DNA of 64,000 nucleotides. Source: UBA1952 sp965246905. Lineage in GTDB: Bacteria; Bacteroidota; Bacteroidia; Chitinophagales; Chitinophagaceae. Both the position numbers and the translations under genes were made by a program. The notes below the pieces were generated by a model. That model ran no database searches, had not been told where the DNA came from, and saw nothing but the letters and a program-made list of their open reading frames with translations. Positions 7,092-15,459 of the stretch are shown here, one piece after another; the stretch's first letter is position 1; every line of letters begins with the position of its first letter. Location of the stretch: NCBI GenBank assembly GCA_965246905.1, contig CBDFFZ010000023.1, positions 79,073 to 143,072 on the forward strand, read 5' to 3'.

Positions 7092-8843
7092 TTAGCGTAC
7101 GCCGTGCATCATTTTCTTCAGCAATGGCGTAAGCAGGAATAGCAGGATGGCTGCAATACCGGTAAGTACCACAAACACCATGAAGAATTCATAAAGATTA
7201 TGAATTTCAAAACCTGCAAACACCGGATTGCTTGCGCTGATCTGATTCACATCCAGCAATTTCAATTGGTCAGGTGTTGCTGTAATGCTCTTATTAAGTA
7301 CGCCTTGCAGATCAATGCCCAGCTCCTGCGCTTTTTTAAATTTATCGCCAGTGGCCGGTATCAATGATCCTAAAGTTCCCGCCAGTGCATAGCCGGCAGC
7401 ATTGGACAAGAAGAATACTCCAAAAAGGAGGGATGCGAAACGCTTCGGCGAAAGCTTACCTACCAGTGAAAGGCCAATAGGCGAAAGGCATAATTCAGCA
7501 AATGTCTGGATAAGGTACAGCAGAATAAGCCATTTGATCGCCAGCAAACCGCTGTTGCCAAGATCTTTTACATTGTTCGCAATGATGAAGTAGCTCAATG
7601 CAATCAAGGCCAGGCCAATCGCCTGTTTCATCGTTGAAATAGGTTCTCTGTTTTTTGCACGCAATTTATCCCACAGCATACTGAATGGGAAGGCGAAGGA
7701 GAAAACAAATAGACCATTGAAAATTTGCACCATAGACGGTGGCATATTCCAGCCGAAGAAGTTACGGTCCGTCTGGTTATCGGCAATGAACGTTAGTGAT
7801 GAGCCCGCCTGCTCAAATGCAGCCCAGAAAAAGATGATGAAGAATCCTACAATATAGATAACCAATATACGCTGCAACTCCACCTTAGTGAGCGACTTAT
7901 CTGAAATGATCAGCCCGGCCAGCGTAAGGCCTAAAGAGTAAATGATAGGGTAAATAATTGTTTTTACGAAGTTGGTACCATCCAGTAAATACCGGAAAGT
8001 AAAGAACAGCACTATAAAAGATATACCTGCAATTACCAGCGACTGTGTAGAAAATTCGGCCTTCTGCGCTTCACCTTCTTCATACAAAGAAGCGTCATTG
8101 TGCTTGGGTAATCCGCCCAACGGCTTGCCATCAGGTGTTACCACATACTTATTTTTAAGAATAAAGAATACGGCAGTACCAAGCACCATAGCTATGGAAG
8201 CAGCAAGAAAACCCCATTTAAACGCATGGATATCACGAATGCCGCCTGCCGTTTTCACATCCCCGATAAGCGGGCATATCAATTGCCCTAAAAACGCACC
8301 CAGGTTGATGCCCATATAAAAAATGGTAAAGGCGGTATCCAGCTTGCTTTTTTCCTGCTTGGGATACAAACTGCCTACCATACTGGAAATATTGGGCTTA
8401 AAAAAGCCATTTCCGAATATGATGATGGTCAGCGCTACCCACATCAATGATTTTGCGAGCTCCAGATTATTGCCAAATACAGAAGCACTGAAAAACAACA
8501 GCATTTGCCCCACAGCCATCATTAACCCACCTAATAAAATACAATTCCTGTTCCCGAAAAACCGATCTGCAATAAAGCCGCCCAACATCGGTGTCAGATA
8601 GCACAATCCTAAAAAACCACCATAAATCAGCGAAGCATCCGCCTCTTTCATTAATAGTGAATTGACCATGAACAGCGTGAGGATGGCCCTCATGCCGTAG
8701 AAGTTGAAGCGCTCCCACATTTCTGTGCCAAAGAGCACCCACAGGCCTTTCGGGTGGCGGCTGCTACCGCCATTCATATTTAATGCACCTGGCTGGTCAA
8801 GCGTTGCACCCAACTCTGCTGAAGTATCTACCGTTTGAGACAT
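7092..8843 (-). CDS. POT-family proton-coupled oligopeptide transporter, second copy
   Basis: A 583-residue member of the same POT/PTR2 family as the gene at 4871-6412. The helix 1 signature is FGTEMWERFNFYGMRAILTLFM, followed by GGFIADRFFGNRNCILLGG and FFKPNISSMVGSLYPKQEKSKLDTAFTIFYMGINLGAFLG. It is about 70 residues longer than its neighbour; the extra length lies mostly in the loop after the sixth helix (TPDGKPLGGLPKHNDASLYEE) and in a late periplasmic segment (FKKAQELGIDLQGVLNKS). Two diverged paralogues this close suggest an old duplication with different substrate ranges. It has its own upstream region, shared divergently with purD. Confidence 0.94.
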   Translation of the reverse strand: MSQTVDTSAELGATLDQPGALNMNGGSSRHPKGLWVLFGTEMWERFNFYGMRAILTLFMVNSLLMKEADASLIYGGFLGLCYLTPMLGGFIADRFFGNRNCILLGGLMMAVGQMLLFFSASVFGNNLELAKSLMWVALTIIIFGNGFFKPNISSMVGSLYPKQEKSKLDTAFTIFYMGINLGAFLGQLICPLIGDVKTAGGIRDIHAFKWGFLAASIAMVLGTAVFFILKNKYVVTPDGKPLGGLPKHNDASLYEEGEAQKAEFSTQSLVIAGISFIVLFFTFRYLLDGTNFVKTIIYPIIYSLGLTLAGLIISDKSLTKVELQRILVIYIVGFFIIFFWAAFEQAGSSLTFIADNQTDRNFFGWNMPPSMVQIFNGLFVFSFAFPFSMLWDKLRAKNREPISTMKQAIGLALIALSYFIIANNVKDLGNSGLLAIKWLILLYLIQTFAELCLSPIGLSLVGKLSPKRFASLLFGVFFLSNAAGYALAGTLGSLIPATGDKFKKAQELGIDLQGVLNKSITATPDQLKLLDVNQISASNPVFAGFEIHNLYEFFMVFVVLTGIAAILLFLLTPLLKKMMHGVR

Positions 8844-9113
8844 AATTCTTGTATAGAGATCAATTTAGACGGACAAGATAAAAAAATTTATTGCTCCAAT
8901 ACTATGGCAGCGGTATTTTCCCCCTGTTTGCGGTACAGGCAGCCCGCTATCCTGCAAAGTTTAGTTGTATTAAGCGCTCTGTACTCCCAGGGCCGGGCTT
9001 ACCAGACTTCCGGTCCTTTCCAGTTAATACAATGCGTAAAAAGAAGCAAGTTGCCCGCCGGAGCTATTCATTGTTCAGCGGTTTACCATTTCATCTGCAT
9101 CTTTGCACCTATT

Positions 9114-10403
9114 ATGGAACAACACAATATCCTTCTACTCGGCTCCGGCGGCCGCGAATGCGCTATCGCTAAAAAGCTTGTTGAAAGCCCCCTTTGCGGC
9201 CAGCTGTTCATCGCGCCCGGCAATGGCGGCACTTCCGCTTACGGCACCAATGTGGCTATGGGCATACTCGATTTTGAAGCCGTCAAAACCTTTTGCATCG
9301 ACCACTCCATTTCCATTCTTTTTCCGGGAGGTGAAGATTCATTGGTTGCCGGCATCTACGATTTTTTTATGGGAGATGAAGATCTGAGCCATATCATGGT
9401 ATGCGGGCCATCCAGCGCCGGGGCGCAGCTGGAAGGATCAAAGGCATTCTCCAAAAAATTCATGCAGCGGCACAACATCCCCACCGCAGCTTACCATGAG
9501 TTCGACAAGTTTAATTTCCTCGATGGCATCACTTACCTGAAGCAGCATGCCCTGCCGGTGGTTATTAAGGCAGATGGCCTTGCCGGGGGTAAAGGCGTAG
9601 TCATTGCACAGACAACTGCCGAAGCTATTGAAGCCTACACGTCCATCCTGCGCGAAGATCAATTCGGCGAAGCCGGCCATAAAGTAGTGATCGAGGAATT
9701 TCTTACCGGCATCGAGCTTTCGGTATTTGCGCTTACCGATGGCTTTGATTACGTGCTGCTGCCGGAGGCGAAAGATTACAAGCGCATCGGCGAAGGTGAT
9801 ACCGGCCTGAATACGGGTGGCATGGGTGCCATATCGCCGGTGCCTTTTGCAGATGAGGCTTTTATGAACAAGGTTAAAGAGTGCATTATCCAGCCAACTA
9901 TTAACGGACTTGCGCTGGAAGGCCTCACCTATTACGGCTTTGTATTTTTCGGGCTCATCAGCGTAGGCGGCGAGCCCTTTGTAATTGAGTACAACTGCCG
10001 CCTGGGCGACCCCGAAACGGAAGTAGTGATGCCGAGATTAGAGAACGACCTGGTTGAGCTCGTCATCGCCCTGAATGATTATAGCCTGGCTGAAGTAATA
10101 ATGAAGCACAGCCCTAAAGCCGCAGCTACGGTAATGCTCGTAGCGGAAGGCTACCCCGAAGCTTATGAAAAGGACAAAGTGATCACCGGCCTGGAAAAAG
10201 TAGCCGGCAGCACCGTATATCATGCAGGCACTATTGAGAGCGGCGGGCAATTACTGAGCAACGGCGGCCGTGTTATGGCAGTTACTTCCATAGCGGATAC
10301 TTTGCAGGAAGCGCTTTACCAAGCGTATCAGAATATTGCGGTAATCGAGTTTGATGGCAAGCATTACCGCGGTGATATTGGCTGGGAATTTTTGGGCGGA
10401 TAG
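9114..10403 (+). CDS. purD: Phosphoribosylamine-glycine ligase (GAR synthetase)
   Basis: An ATP-grasp ligase that joins glycine to phosphoribosylamine, the second step of purine synthesis. The start at 9114 (MEQHNILLLGSGGRECAIA) fits the family; the open frame reaches back to 8835, but the extra 93 residues are non-conserved and lie over the divergent promoter region. The N-terminal domain carries LLGSGGREC and LFIAPGNGG; the ATP-grasp carries KADGLAGGKGVVIA, the VVIEEFLTG strand, the LPEAKDYKRIGEGDTGLNTGGMG loop and the metal-binding region EYNCRLGDPETE. The length of 429 residues is typical. Purine genes are not clustered here: purH is 42 kb away on the other strand. Confidence 0.96.
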   Translation: MEQHNILLLGSGGRECAIAKKLVESPLCGQLFIAPGNGGTSAYGTNVAMGILDFEAVKTFCIDHSISILFPGGEDSLVAGIYDFFMGDEDLSHIMVCGPSSAGAQLEGSKAFSKKFMQRHNIPTAAYHEFDKFNFLDGITYLKQHALPVVIKADGLAGGKGVVIAQTTAEAIEAYTSILREDQFGEAGHKVVIEEFLTGIELSVFALTDGFDYVLLPEAKDYKRIGEGDTGLNTGGMGAISPVPFADEAFMNKVKECIIQPTINGLALEGLTYYGFVFFGLISVGGEPFVIEYNCRLGDPETEVVMPRLENDLVELVIALNDYSLAEVIMKHSPKAAATVMLVAEGYPEAYEKDKVITGLEKVAGSTVYHAGTIESGGQLLSNGGRVMAVTSIADTLQEALYQAYQNIAVIEFDGKHYRGDIGWEFLGG

Positions 10404-10560
10404 TGTTGTAGCCCTAAAAATTTCGCGGCATCTTACTGATCCTTACAGTTAAGGATCATGCAAACAGCAATGATGAAAGGATGCCTAAAGCATGATGATT
10501 GCTGGTGAAAACCTTAAATTAGGGATATTGCCAATAGGAATTATATCCTGTATTATAATT

Positions 10561-10596
10561 ACTCAAGAGGCTGCCATGAAGGGCAGCCTCTTGAGT
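10561..10596. terminator. Bidirectional terminator between purD and the FN3 gene
   Basis: A 15-bp perfect stem (10561-10575 with 10582-10596) and a 6-nt loop lies between two convergent genes. Flanking runs (AAAA on one side, AATTATAA on the other) are weak, but position and stability fit termination from both sides. Confidence 0.75.
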
Positions 10597-10627
10597 AAAA
10601 GCCAACTACTTAATTCGGGTAACGGCC

Positions 10628-11242
10628 TTAGGATATAAGCCCCTTCACCGGGTCGCTCCAGGGGCTTTGCCCGGCTGCGCCAACGCCTGCCACTCTAAAC
10701 CAGACATAGCTTGCTGCGGGCAAGCCTGTAATGGTCATCCTGCTGGCAGTACAGTGCCCGCAAATGGCCCAGCCGTTGCTACCATCATCACTTTTCTCAA
10801 CTATATAAGCCTTTGCGCCATGCAGGTTTTTCCAGTCGAGCATAATCTCCCCGGTATGCTCGCTGATCTGGGCGCGCAGGTTCTCCGGGCGCTCCAGCTC
10901 ACCTATGCTGGTACGGTCGGCCTGCACATCAAACCCTGTACTGCGGATCTTCTCTTCATGGCCTTCGCTTTGATTTTGCACATAGAGGGCCAGGTTGGCC
11001 ATCAGTTCATTGAGCACAGTTTCGCGCTCATCCATAATAGCCTGCTGTGTCTTACTGCCATCGCTCGCTGCGTGGTACGCAGCTTCCAGCATGTTTACAA
11101 CCTCGGTAATTTGTCCGATACCTGGGTTGGGGGACGGAAAATGTTCGTTTTTCACCAGATTGCCAACAATAAGCCGCGCGCGCTGGATTTTTTCGGAGAC
11201 GCTGAGGTTACGGAATCCCAGCTTTGCAAGTACTTTTTTCAT
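10628..11242 (-). CDS. Helical protein with C-terminal fibronectin type III domain
   Basis: A 204-residue protein without a signal peptide. Residues 1-115 are helical (SEKIQRARLIVGNLVKNEHF, then PNPGIGQITEVVNMLEAAYHAA and DERETVLNELMANLALYVQN). Residues about 120-204 form one fibronectin type III domain, with ENLRAQISEHTGEIMLDWKN, the AKAYIVEKSDDG strand and YVWFRVAGVGAAGQSPWSDPV. The same two-part architecture is familiar from many uncharacterised Bacteroidota proteins, where the N-terminus forms a four-helix bundle-like unit. Function is unknown. It is a single gene ending at the shared terminator with purD; its upstream region is the long repeat-bearing gap after fusA. Confidence 0.78.
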   Translation of the reverse strand: MKKVLAKLGFRNLSVSEKIQRARLIVGNLVKNEHFPSPNPGIGQITEVVNMLEAAYHAASDGSKTQQAIMDERETVLNELMANLALYVQNQSEGHEEKIRSTGFDVQADRTSIGELERPENLRAQISEHTGEIMLDWKNLHGAKAYIVEKSDDGSNGWAICGHCTASRMTITGLPAASYVWFRVAGVGAAGQSPWSDPVKGLIS

Positions 11243-11561
11243 AAAGGATGCACAGTTTCGTTTAGTTGTATGTGCTACTTATATACCTGCAATAACCATA
11301 CCAAACTCAATTAGCTCCGGCACACAGAAACGCACTTCTTTACCTTAATAAAATAAATTGATTTGTTAATCAATAAGTATTTGCCTAATTAAAAAAGGCA
11401 TATAGCCAGAAAAGGCATCCTGCGTAGCAGAAAAAATATTTTAAATTTTTTTTCTGCCCTTTGGGAGATTTCCACTTTAAGACCATGATTTTTCTAATAT
11501 TATTCGCTGCTTAATATAATACAGCATTTCTTTACCGGCTAAAACCGGTGAAACAGGCTAC
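11243..11561. other. AT-rich gap upstream of the FN3 gene
   Basis: No gene is supported here. The stretch is AT-rich and presumably holds the promoter of the minus-strand FN3 gene, though no clear TAnnTTTG box is seen. A weak A/T hairpin (GCAGAAAAAA pairing with TTTTTTCTGC, around 11430-11460) is visible. Confidence 0.4.
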
Positions 11562-11764
11562 ATAGCTGTTGCTATCTACGAGATAGCTGCTGTTATCTGT
11601 CAAATAGCTGCAGCTATTTTATAAATAGCTGCAGCTATCCGGTGAATAGCTGGTGCTATTTTATAAATAGCACCAGCTGCGTGGTGAATAGCTGATGCTA
11701 TTTGCCAGATAGCTGCAGCTTTCGGATAAATAGCTGCGGCTATCTACCTAAAAGCTGCAGCTAT
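11562..11764. repeat. Ten-unit 21-bp palindromic hairpin array
   Basis: Ten copies of ATAGCTGCAGCTAT or a variant start at 11562, 11583, 11604, 11625, 11646, 11667, 11688, 11709, 11730 and 11751: an exact 21-bp period with no slippage. Neighbouring units pair into hairpins with a 42-bp period. The clearest are 11604-11619 with 11623-11638 (16 bp perfect) and 11648-11661 with 11665-11678 (14 bp perfect), both with the triloop TAT. The core changes from GCAGC/GCTGC to GGTGC/GCACC between these two, so pairing is kept while sequence changes. Stops occur in the frames read. It lies between the fusA terminators and the FN3 gene. Operator array, structured RNA or repeat element are all possible. 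Confidence 0.9.
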
Positions 11765-11866
11765 TTAAGCTGATATGGATGCTTTTTGAAATATCAAGAA
11801 CAGGTAGGGAAATAACCGCGTAACTATGGCAGGTGGGTTACGAATGATAATGCGGCACCTATCCAT

Positions 11867-11905
11867 AAAAAAAGTGTCCCACGCCCTTAGGAGGCGTGGG
11901 ACACT
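11867..11905 (-). terminator. Rho-independent terminator after fusA
   Basis: On the minus strand a 13-bp stem (11893-11905 with 11873-11885, 7-nt loop) is followed by seven T residues (A run 11867-11873 on the plus strand). This is a classical terminator about 75 bp beyond the fusA stop. Confidence 0.88.
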
Positions 11906-11944
11906 GTAATCCTTGTTCTTAACTATTATTTAGCGCTGTAAAAT

Positions 11945-11974
11945 GTGTCCCACGCCCTTAGAGGCGTGGGACAC
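11945..11974 (-). terminator. Near-copy hairpin directly after the fusA stop
   Basis: A 12-bp stem GTGTCCCACGCC at 11945-11956 pairs with 11963-11974 around a 6-nt loop. It is nearly identical to the terminator at 11867-11905, and sits 4 nt past the fusA stop. It has only a short T tract, so it may be a duplicate acting as a first terminator or as an mRNA 3' end stabiliser. Confidence 0.7.
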
Positions 11975-11978
11975 TATA

Positions 11979-14126
11979 TTATGCAGTCTCTTTTTTGCCC
12001 TTCACCTTAGCTACTACTTCTTCCTCTATATTGCGGGGTGCCTGTGCATAATGACTAAACTCCATAGTTGAAGAAGCGCGGCCTGATGAAAGTGAACGAA
12101 GCTGGGTTACATAGCCAAACATTTCGCTCAGCGGCACCTTTGCCTTGATCACCTGCAGGTTGGCGCGGCTGTCCATACCTTCGAGCATTGCGCGGCGGCG
12201 GTTCAGGTCACCGGTTACATCACCCATATATTGATCCGGCGTCAGTACTTCTACCTTCATGATCGGCTCAAGGATAATTGGCTTTGCCTTGCGGGCTGCC
12301 TCACGGTAACCGCTCTTAGCGCACAATTCAAACGACATCGCGTCACTATCCACATTGTGGAAAGAACCGTCCGTAACCGTGATCTTCATGTTTTCAACAG
12401 GGAAGCCCGCAAGCACACCAGTGGTCATCGATACATCGAAACCCTTTTGGATAGCAGGGATAAATTCCTTAGGAATAGAACCGCCCACGATCTTATTTAC
12501 AAACTGATACTGACCCTTGCCTTCTTTCAGGAATTCCTCGTCAGCAGGCCCGATCTCAAACTCGATATCGGCAAACTTACCACGGCCACCTGTTTGCTTT
12601 TTGAACACTTCACGGTGAATTACATTAGCCGTTAAAGCTTCCTTGTAAGCAACTTGTGGAGCACCCTGGTTGATCTCTACCTTGAACTCACGACGCATAC
12701 GGTCGATGATGATTTCAAGGTGCAGCTCACCCATACCGCGTAGGATGGTTTGACCGGTATCTTCGTCTGTATTTACACGCAGTGTAGGATCTTCTTCTAC
12801 CAGCTTGGCAATTGCCATGCCCATTTTTTCAACGTCCGGTTGTGCCTTAGGCTCAATTGCAATCGCAATTACCGGCTCAGGGATGAACATGTTTTCCAGC
12901 ATGATCGGGAACTTCTCATCGCAAAGCGTATCACCCGTCTTAATATCCTTAAAACCTACCGCAGCAGCGATATCGCCGGCCTCGATGAAGTCAATCGGGT
13001 TTTGCTTGTTGGCAAACATCTTCATGATACGGCTGATACGCTCGTTCTTACCACTACGTACGTTCAGTACATAAGAGCCGGAATTCAGGCGACCAGAATA
13101 GCACCGGAAGAACGCCAGGCGACCAACGAAAGGATCGGTCATGATCTTAAACGCAAGGGCTGCAAATGGCTCCTTCGCGCTCGGATGACGCGTCAATATT
13201 TTTTCCGGATCATCAGGATCGGTACCCGTAATATCTTCAATGTCCAGTGGAGAAGGCAGGTAACGGCAAACCGCATCCAGTGCAGTCTGTACGCCCTTGT
13301 TCTTAAATGAAGAACCGCACATCATAGGAACGATGGACAGATCGATACAAGCCTTACGGATTGCAGCGTGTACTTCGTCTTCTGTAATAGTGTCCGGATC
13401 ATCAAAGAATTTTTCCAGCAATGCCTCATCATAATCAGCAACGGCTTCGATCAGGTTACGACGCCATTCAGCAGCTTCTTCAGCCATATCAGCAGGCACT
13501 TCGATCTCATCGAAAGTCATCCCTTCTGTTTCCATGTGCCAGATAATGCCCTTCATTTTAATCAAATCCACAACGCCGGTGAAGTTATCTTCAGCGCCGA
13601 TTGGCAACTGCAAGGGAACAGCTTTTGCACCCAGCATTTCTTTTACCTGCTGCACCACCATCAGGAAGTCTGCACCAACACGGTCCATTTTGTTTACGAA
13701 ACCGATACGAGGTACCTTATAGCGGTTAGCCTGGCGCCATACAGTTTCAGATTGCGGTTCTACACCATCAACAGCAGAAAACAAAGCGATAAGACCATCG
13801 AGTACGCGCATAGAGCGCTCCACTTCGATCGTAAAATCCACGTGGCCGGGAGTATCGATGATGTTGAAAGCATATTCCTGAGTATTATCATCGGCTGTAC
13901 CCTTGTTGGTCGGGAAACCCCATTTACAGCTTACGGCTGCAGATGTGATCGTGATGCCGCGCTCTTTTTCCTGCTCCATCCAGTCGGTAGTAGCGGCGCC
14001 ATCGTGCACCTCACCAATGCGGTGGATCATGCCGGTATAGCGGAGAATGCGTTCTGTAGTCGTGGTCTTGCCGGCATCAATGTGTGCGGCAATGCCGAAA
14101 TTGCGCTGAAAGCGTAAGTCTGCCAT
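11979..14126 (-). CDS. fusA: Translation elongation factor G
   Basis: A GTPase that drives ribosomal translocation. The G1 loop is AHIDAGKTTTTERIL, the G2 region RGITITSAAVSC, G3 DTPGHVDF and G4 NKMDR, all in the expected order within the first 150 residues, followed by domain II (FAALAFKIMTDPFVGRLAFFR) and the domain III-V signatures GMGELHLEIIIDRM and PIMKVEVLTP. At 715 residues it is slightly longer than usual; an insertion near residue 50 (PTNKGTADDNTQ) accounts for part. It is encoded alone here, not within a str operon, a separation I believe occurs elsewhere in Bacteroidota. Two hairpins follow its stop codon. Confidence 0.97.
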   Translation of the reverse strand: MADLRFQRNFGIAAHIDAGKTTTTERILRYTGMIHRIGEVHDGAATTDWMEQEKERGITITSAAVSCKWGFPTNKGTADDNTQEYAFNIIDTPGHVDFTIEVERSMRVLDGLIALFSAVDGVEPQSETVWRQANRYKVPRIGFVNKMDRVGADFLMVVQQVKEMLGAKAVPLQLPIGAEDNFTGVVDLIKMKGIIWHMETEGMTFDEIEVPADMAEEAAEWRRNLIEAVADYDEALLEKFFDDPDTITEDEVHAAIRKACIDLSIVPMMCGSSFKNKGVQTALDAVCRYLPSPLDIEDITGTDPDDPEKILTRHPSAKEPFAALAFKIMTDPFVGRLAFFRCYSGRLNSGSYVLNVRSGKNERISRIMKMFANKQNPIDFIEAGDIAAAVGFKDIKTGDTLCDEKFPIMLENMFIPEPVIAIAIEPKAQPDVEKMGMAIAKLVEEDPTLRVNTDEDTGQTILRGMGELHLEIIIDRMRREFKVEINQGAPQVAYKEALTANVIHREVFKKQTGGRGKFADIEFEIGPADEEFLKEGKGQYQFVNKIVGGSIPKEFIPAIQKGFDVSMTTGVLAGFPVENMKITVTDGSFHNVDSDAMSFELCAKSGYREAARKAKPIILEPIMKVEVLTPDQYMGDVTGDLNRRRAMLEGMDSRANLQVIKAKVPLSEMFGYVTQLRSLSSGRASSTMEFSHYAQAPRNIEEEVVAKVKGKKETA

Positions 14127-14255
14127 TGTTTATCTATTAATAATCGAGTAAGTGCGAATTGAAAATGGGTGCGAAGGTAATGAATTATGGGTAAAATATT
14201 TTGTTAGCTGGATTGTAATTGAATGGATGCTGGGGGCTACGCCGTTGGATAGGTT

Positions 14256-14296
14256 AGATGAGGTTAGACGCTTCGCGTTGGATGAAGTTGGATAAA
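14256..14296. repeat. Stretch related to the 24-bp repeats near ribF
   Basis: GGTTAGATGAGGTTAGACGC followed by TTCGCGTTGGATGAAGTTGG resembles the units at 3093-3164 (GCTGCGCGTTAGATGAGG). It lies in the divergent region between fusA and asd. Confidence 0.55.
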
Positions 14297-14348
14297 GTAT
14301 GAATTCTGCGAATCCGGTTAATCCTGATAAAATCATAGTTCAGAAAAT

Positions 14349-14356
14349 TAGCTTTG
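14349..14356 (+). promoter_or_regulatory. TAnnTTTG -7 box upstream of asd
   Basis: TAGCTTTG matches the Bacteroidota -7 consensus and lies 21 bp before the asd ATG. No convincing -33 TTG is seen at the expected distance, so confidence is moderate. Confidence 0.5.
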
Positions 14357-14376
14357 CACCCAAAAAAACACACACC

Positions 14377-15366
14377 ATGCGCATTGCCGTTGTTGGCGCC
14401 ACCGGGCTGGTAGGCAGCACCATGCTTCGTATTCTTGAAGAGCGGGGTTTTCCTGTTGCCGAACTGCTGCCTGTTGCATCGGCGCAATCGGCCGGGAAGG
14501 ATATTTCTTTTGCAGGGAAATCTTATAAAATAATTAGTGCTGAGGAAGCTATTGCCCGGAAGCCACAGATCGCGCTGTTTTCCGCTGGCGGAAGCGTATC
14601 GTTGGAGCTGGCCCCGCAATTTGCCGCGGCAGGAATCCGCGTTATCGATAATTCCTCTGCCTGGAGAATGGATCCTGATAAAAAGCTGATTGTTCCGGAG
14701 GTGAACGGCGACGCGCTAAGAGAAAATGACTTTATCATTGCTAACCCCAATTGCTCAACGATACAGATGGTGATGGTGCTGCACCCGCTACAGCAGCGAT
14801 ACGGACTAAGGCGCATTATTGTGAGCACGTATCAGTCTGTAACTGGAACCGGCCAAAAAGCTGTAAAGCAATTGCTGGATGAGCGCGCCGGCAGCAGTGC
14901 ACTGAGTGTTTACCCCCACCCGATCGATATGAACCTGCTACCGCATATCGATGTATTCAGCGATGGGGATTATACGAAAGAGGAGATCAAGATGATGAAG
15001 GAAACACGTAAGATCCTGCGGGATGAGGCCCTGCCGGTAACGGCCACCTGCGTGCGCGTACCGGTGATGGGCGGACACAGCGAGAGCGTAAACATCGAGC
15101 TGGAAAAAGATTTTGATCTGGATGAAGTAAAAGTTTTGCTGGCGCAGATGCTCGGTGTAGTGGTTATCGATAACCCGTCTATGAATGAATACCCGATGCC
15201 GCTGAATGCTGCCGGTAAAGATGAGGTGTTTGTTGGCAGGCTCCGGCGGGATGCATCGCAACCCAATGCCCTCAACTGCTGGATCGTGGCCGACAACCTG
15301 CGTAAAGGCGCAGCTACAAATGCAGTACAGATAGCAGAACTGCTGCAAAAAAACGGCTGGATATAA
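14377..15366 (+). CDS. asd: Aspartate-semialdehyde dehydrogenase
   Basis: The enzyme reduces aspartyl phosphate to aspartate semialdehyde, feeding lysine/diaminopimelate, threonine and methionine synthesis. The start at 14377 gives MRIAVVGATGLVGSTMLRIL, the expected NADP-binding beginning; the frame is open back to 14299 but that part is non-conserved and covers the promoter box. Further signatures are LFSAGGSVS, VIDNSSAWRMD, VPEVN, the active-site IIANPNCSTIQM (catalytic Cys) and the C-terminal VPVMGGHSESVNIE with the active-site His region. At 329 residues the length is normal. It is a single gene, divergent from fusA. Confidence 0.96.
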   Translation: MRIAVVGATGLVGSTMLRILEERGFPVAELLPVASAQSAGKDISFAGKSYKIISAEEAIARKPQIALFSAGGSVSLELAPQFAAAGIRVIDNSSAWRMDPDKKLIVPEVNGDALRENDFIIANPNCSTIQMVMVLHPLQQRYGLRRIIVSTYQSVTGTGQKAVKQLLDERAGSSALSVYPHPIDMNLLPHIDVFSDGDYTKEEIKMMKETRKILRDEALPVTATCVRVPVMGGHSESVNIELEKDFDLDEVKVLLAQMLGVVVIDNPSMNEYPMPLNAAGKDEVFVGRLRRDASQPNALNCWIVADNLRKGAATNAVQIAELLQKNGWI

Positions 15367-15424
15367 GGATGTCATTTGTTTGTCAGACTTGGTTATGCGG
15401 TCGCAAATGCGGAATACATGCTTT

Positions 15425-15432
15425 TACCTTTG
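15425..15432 (+). promoter_or_regulatory. TAnnTTTG -7 box upstream of the HmuY-like gene
   Basis: TACCTTTG at 15425-15432 is a consensus -7 box and lies 27 bp before the ATG at 15460. A TTG at the ideal -33 distance is not obvious. Confidence 0.55.
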
Positions 15433-15459
15433 CCCGGTTAAATTAATAATGACTGACCA

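Noticed and set aside
8835..9113. N-terminal extension of PurD by 93 residues
   Set aside because: The conserved PurD start MEQHNILLLGSGG is at 9114; the upstream part overlaps the start of the divergent transporter gene and is not family-like.
11562..11764. Array considered as a CRISPR
   Set aside because: Units abut without unique spacers, the repeat is only 21 bp including the linker, and no cas gene is present.
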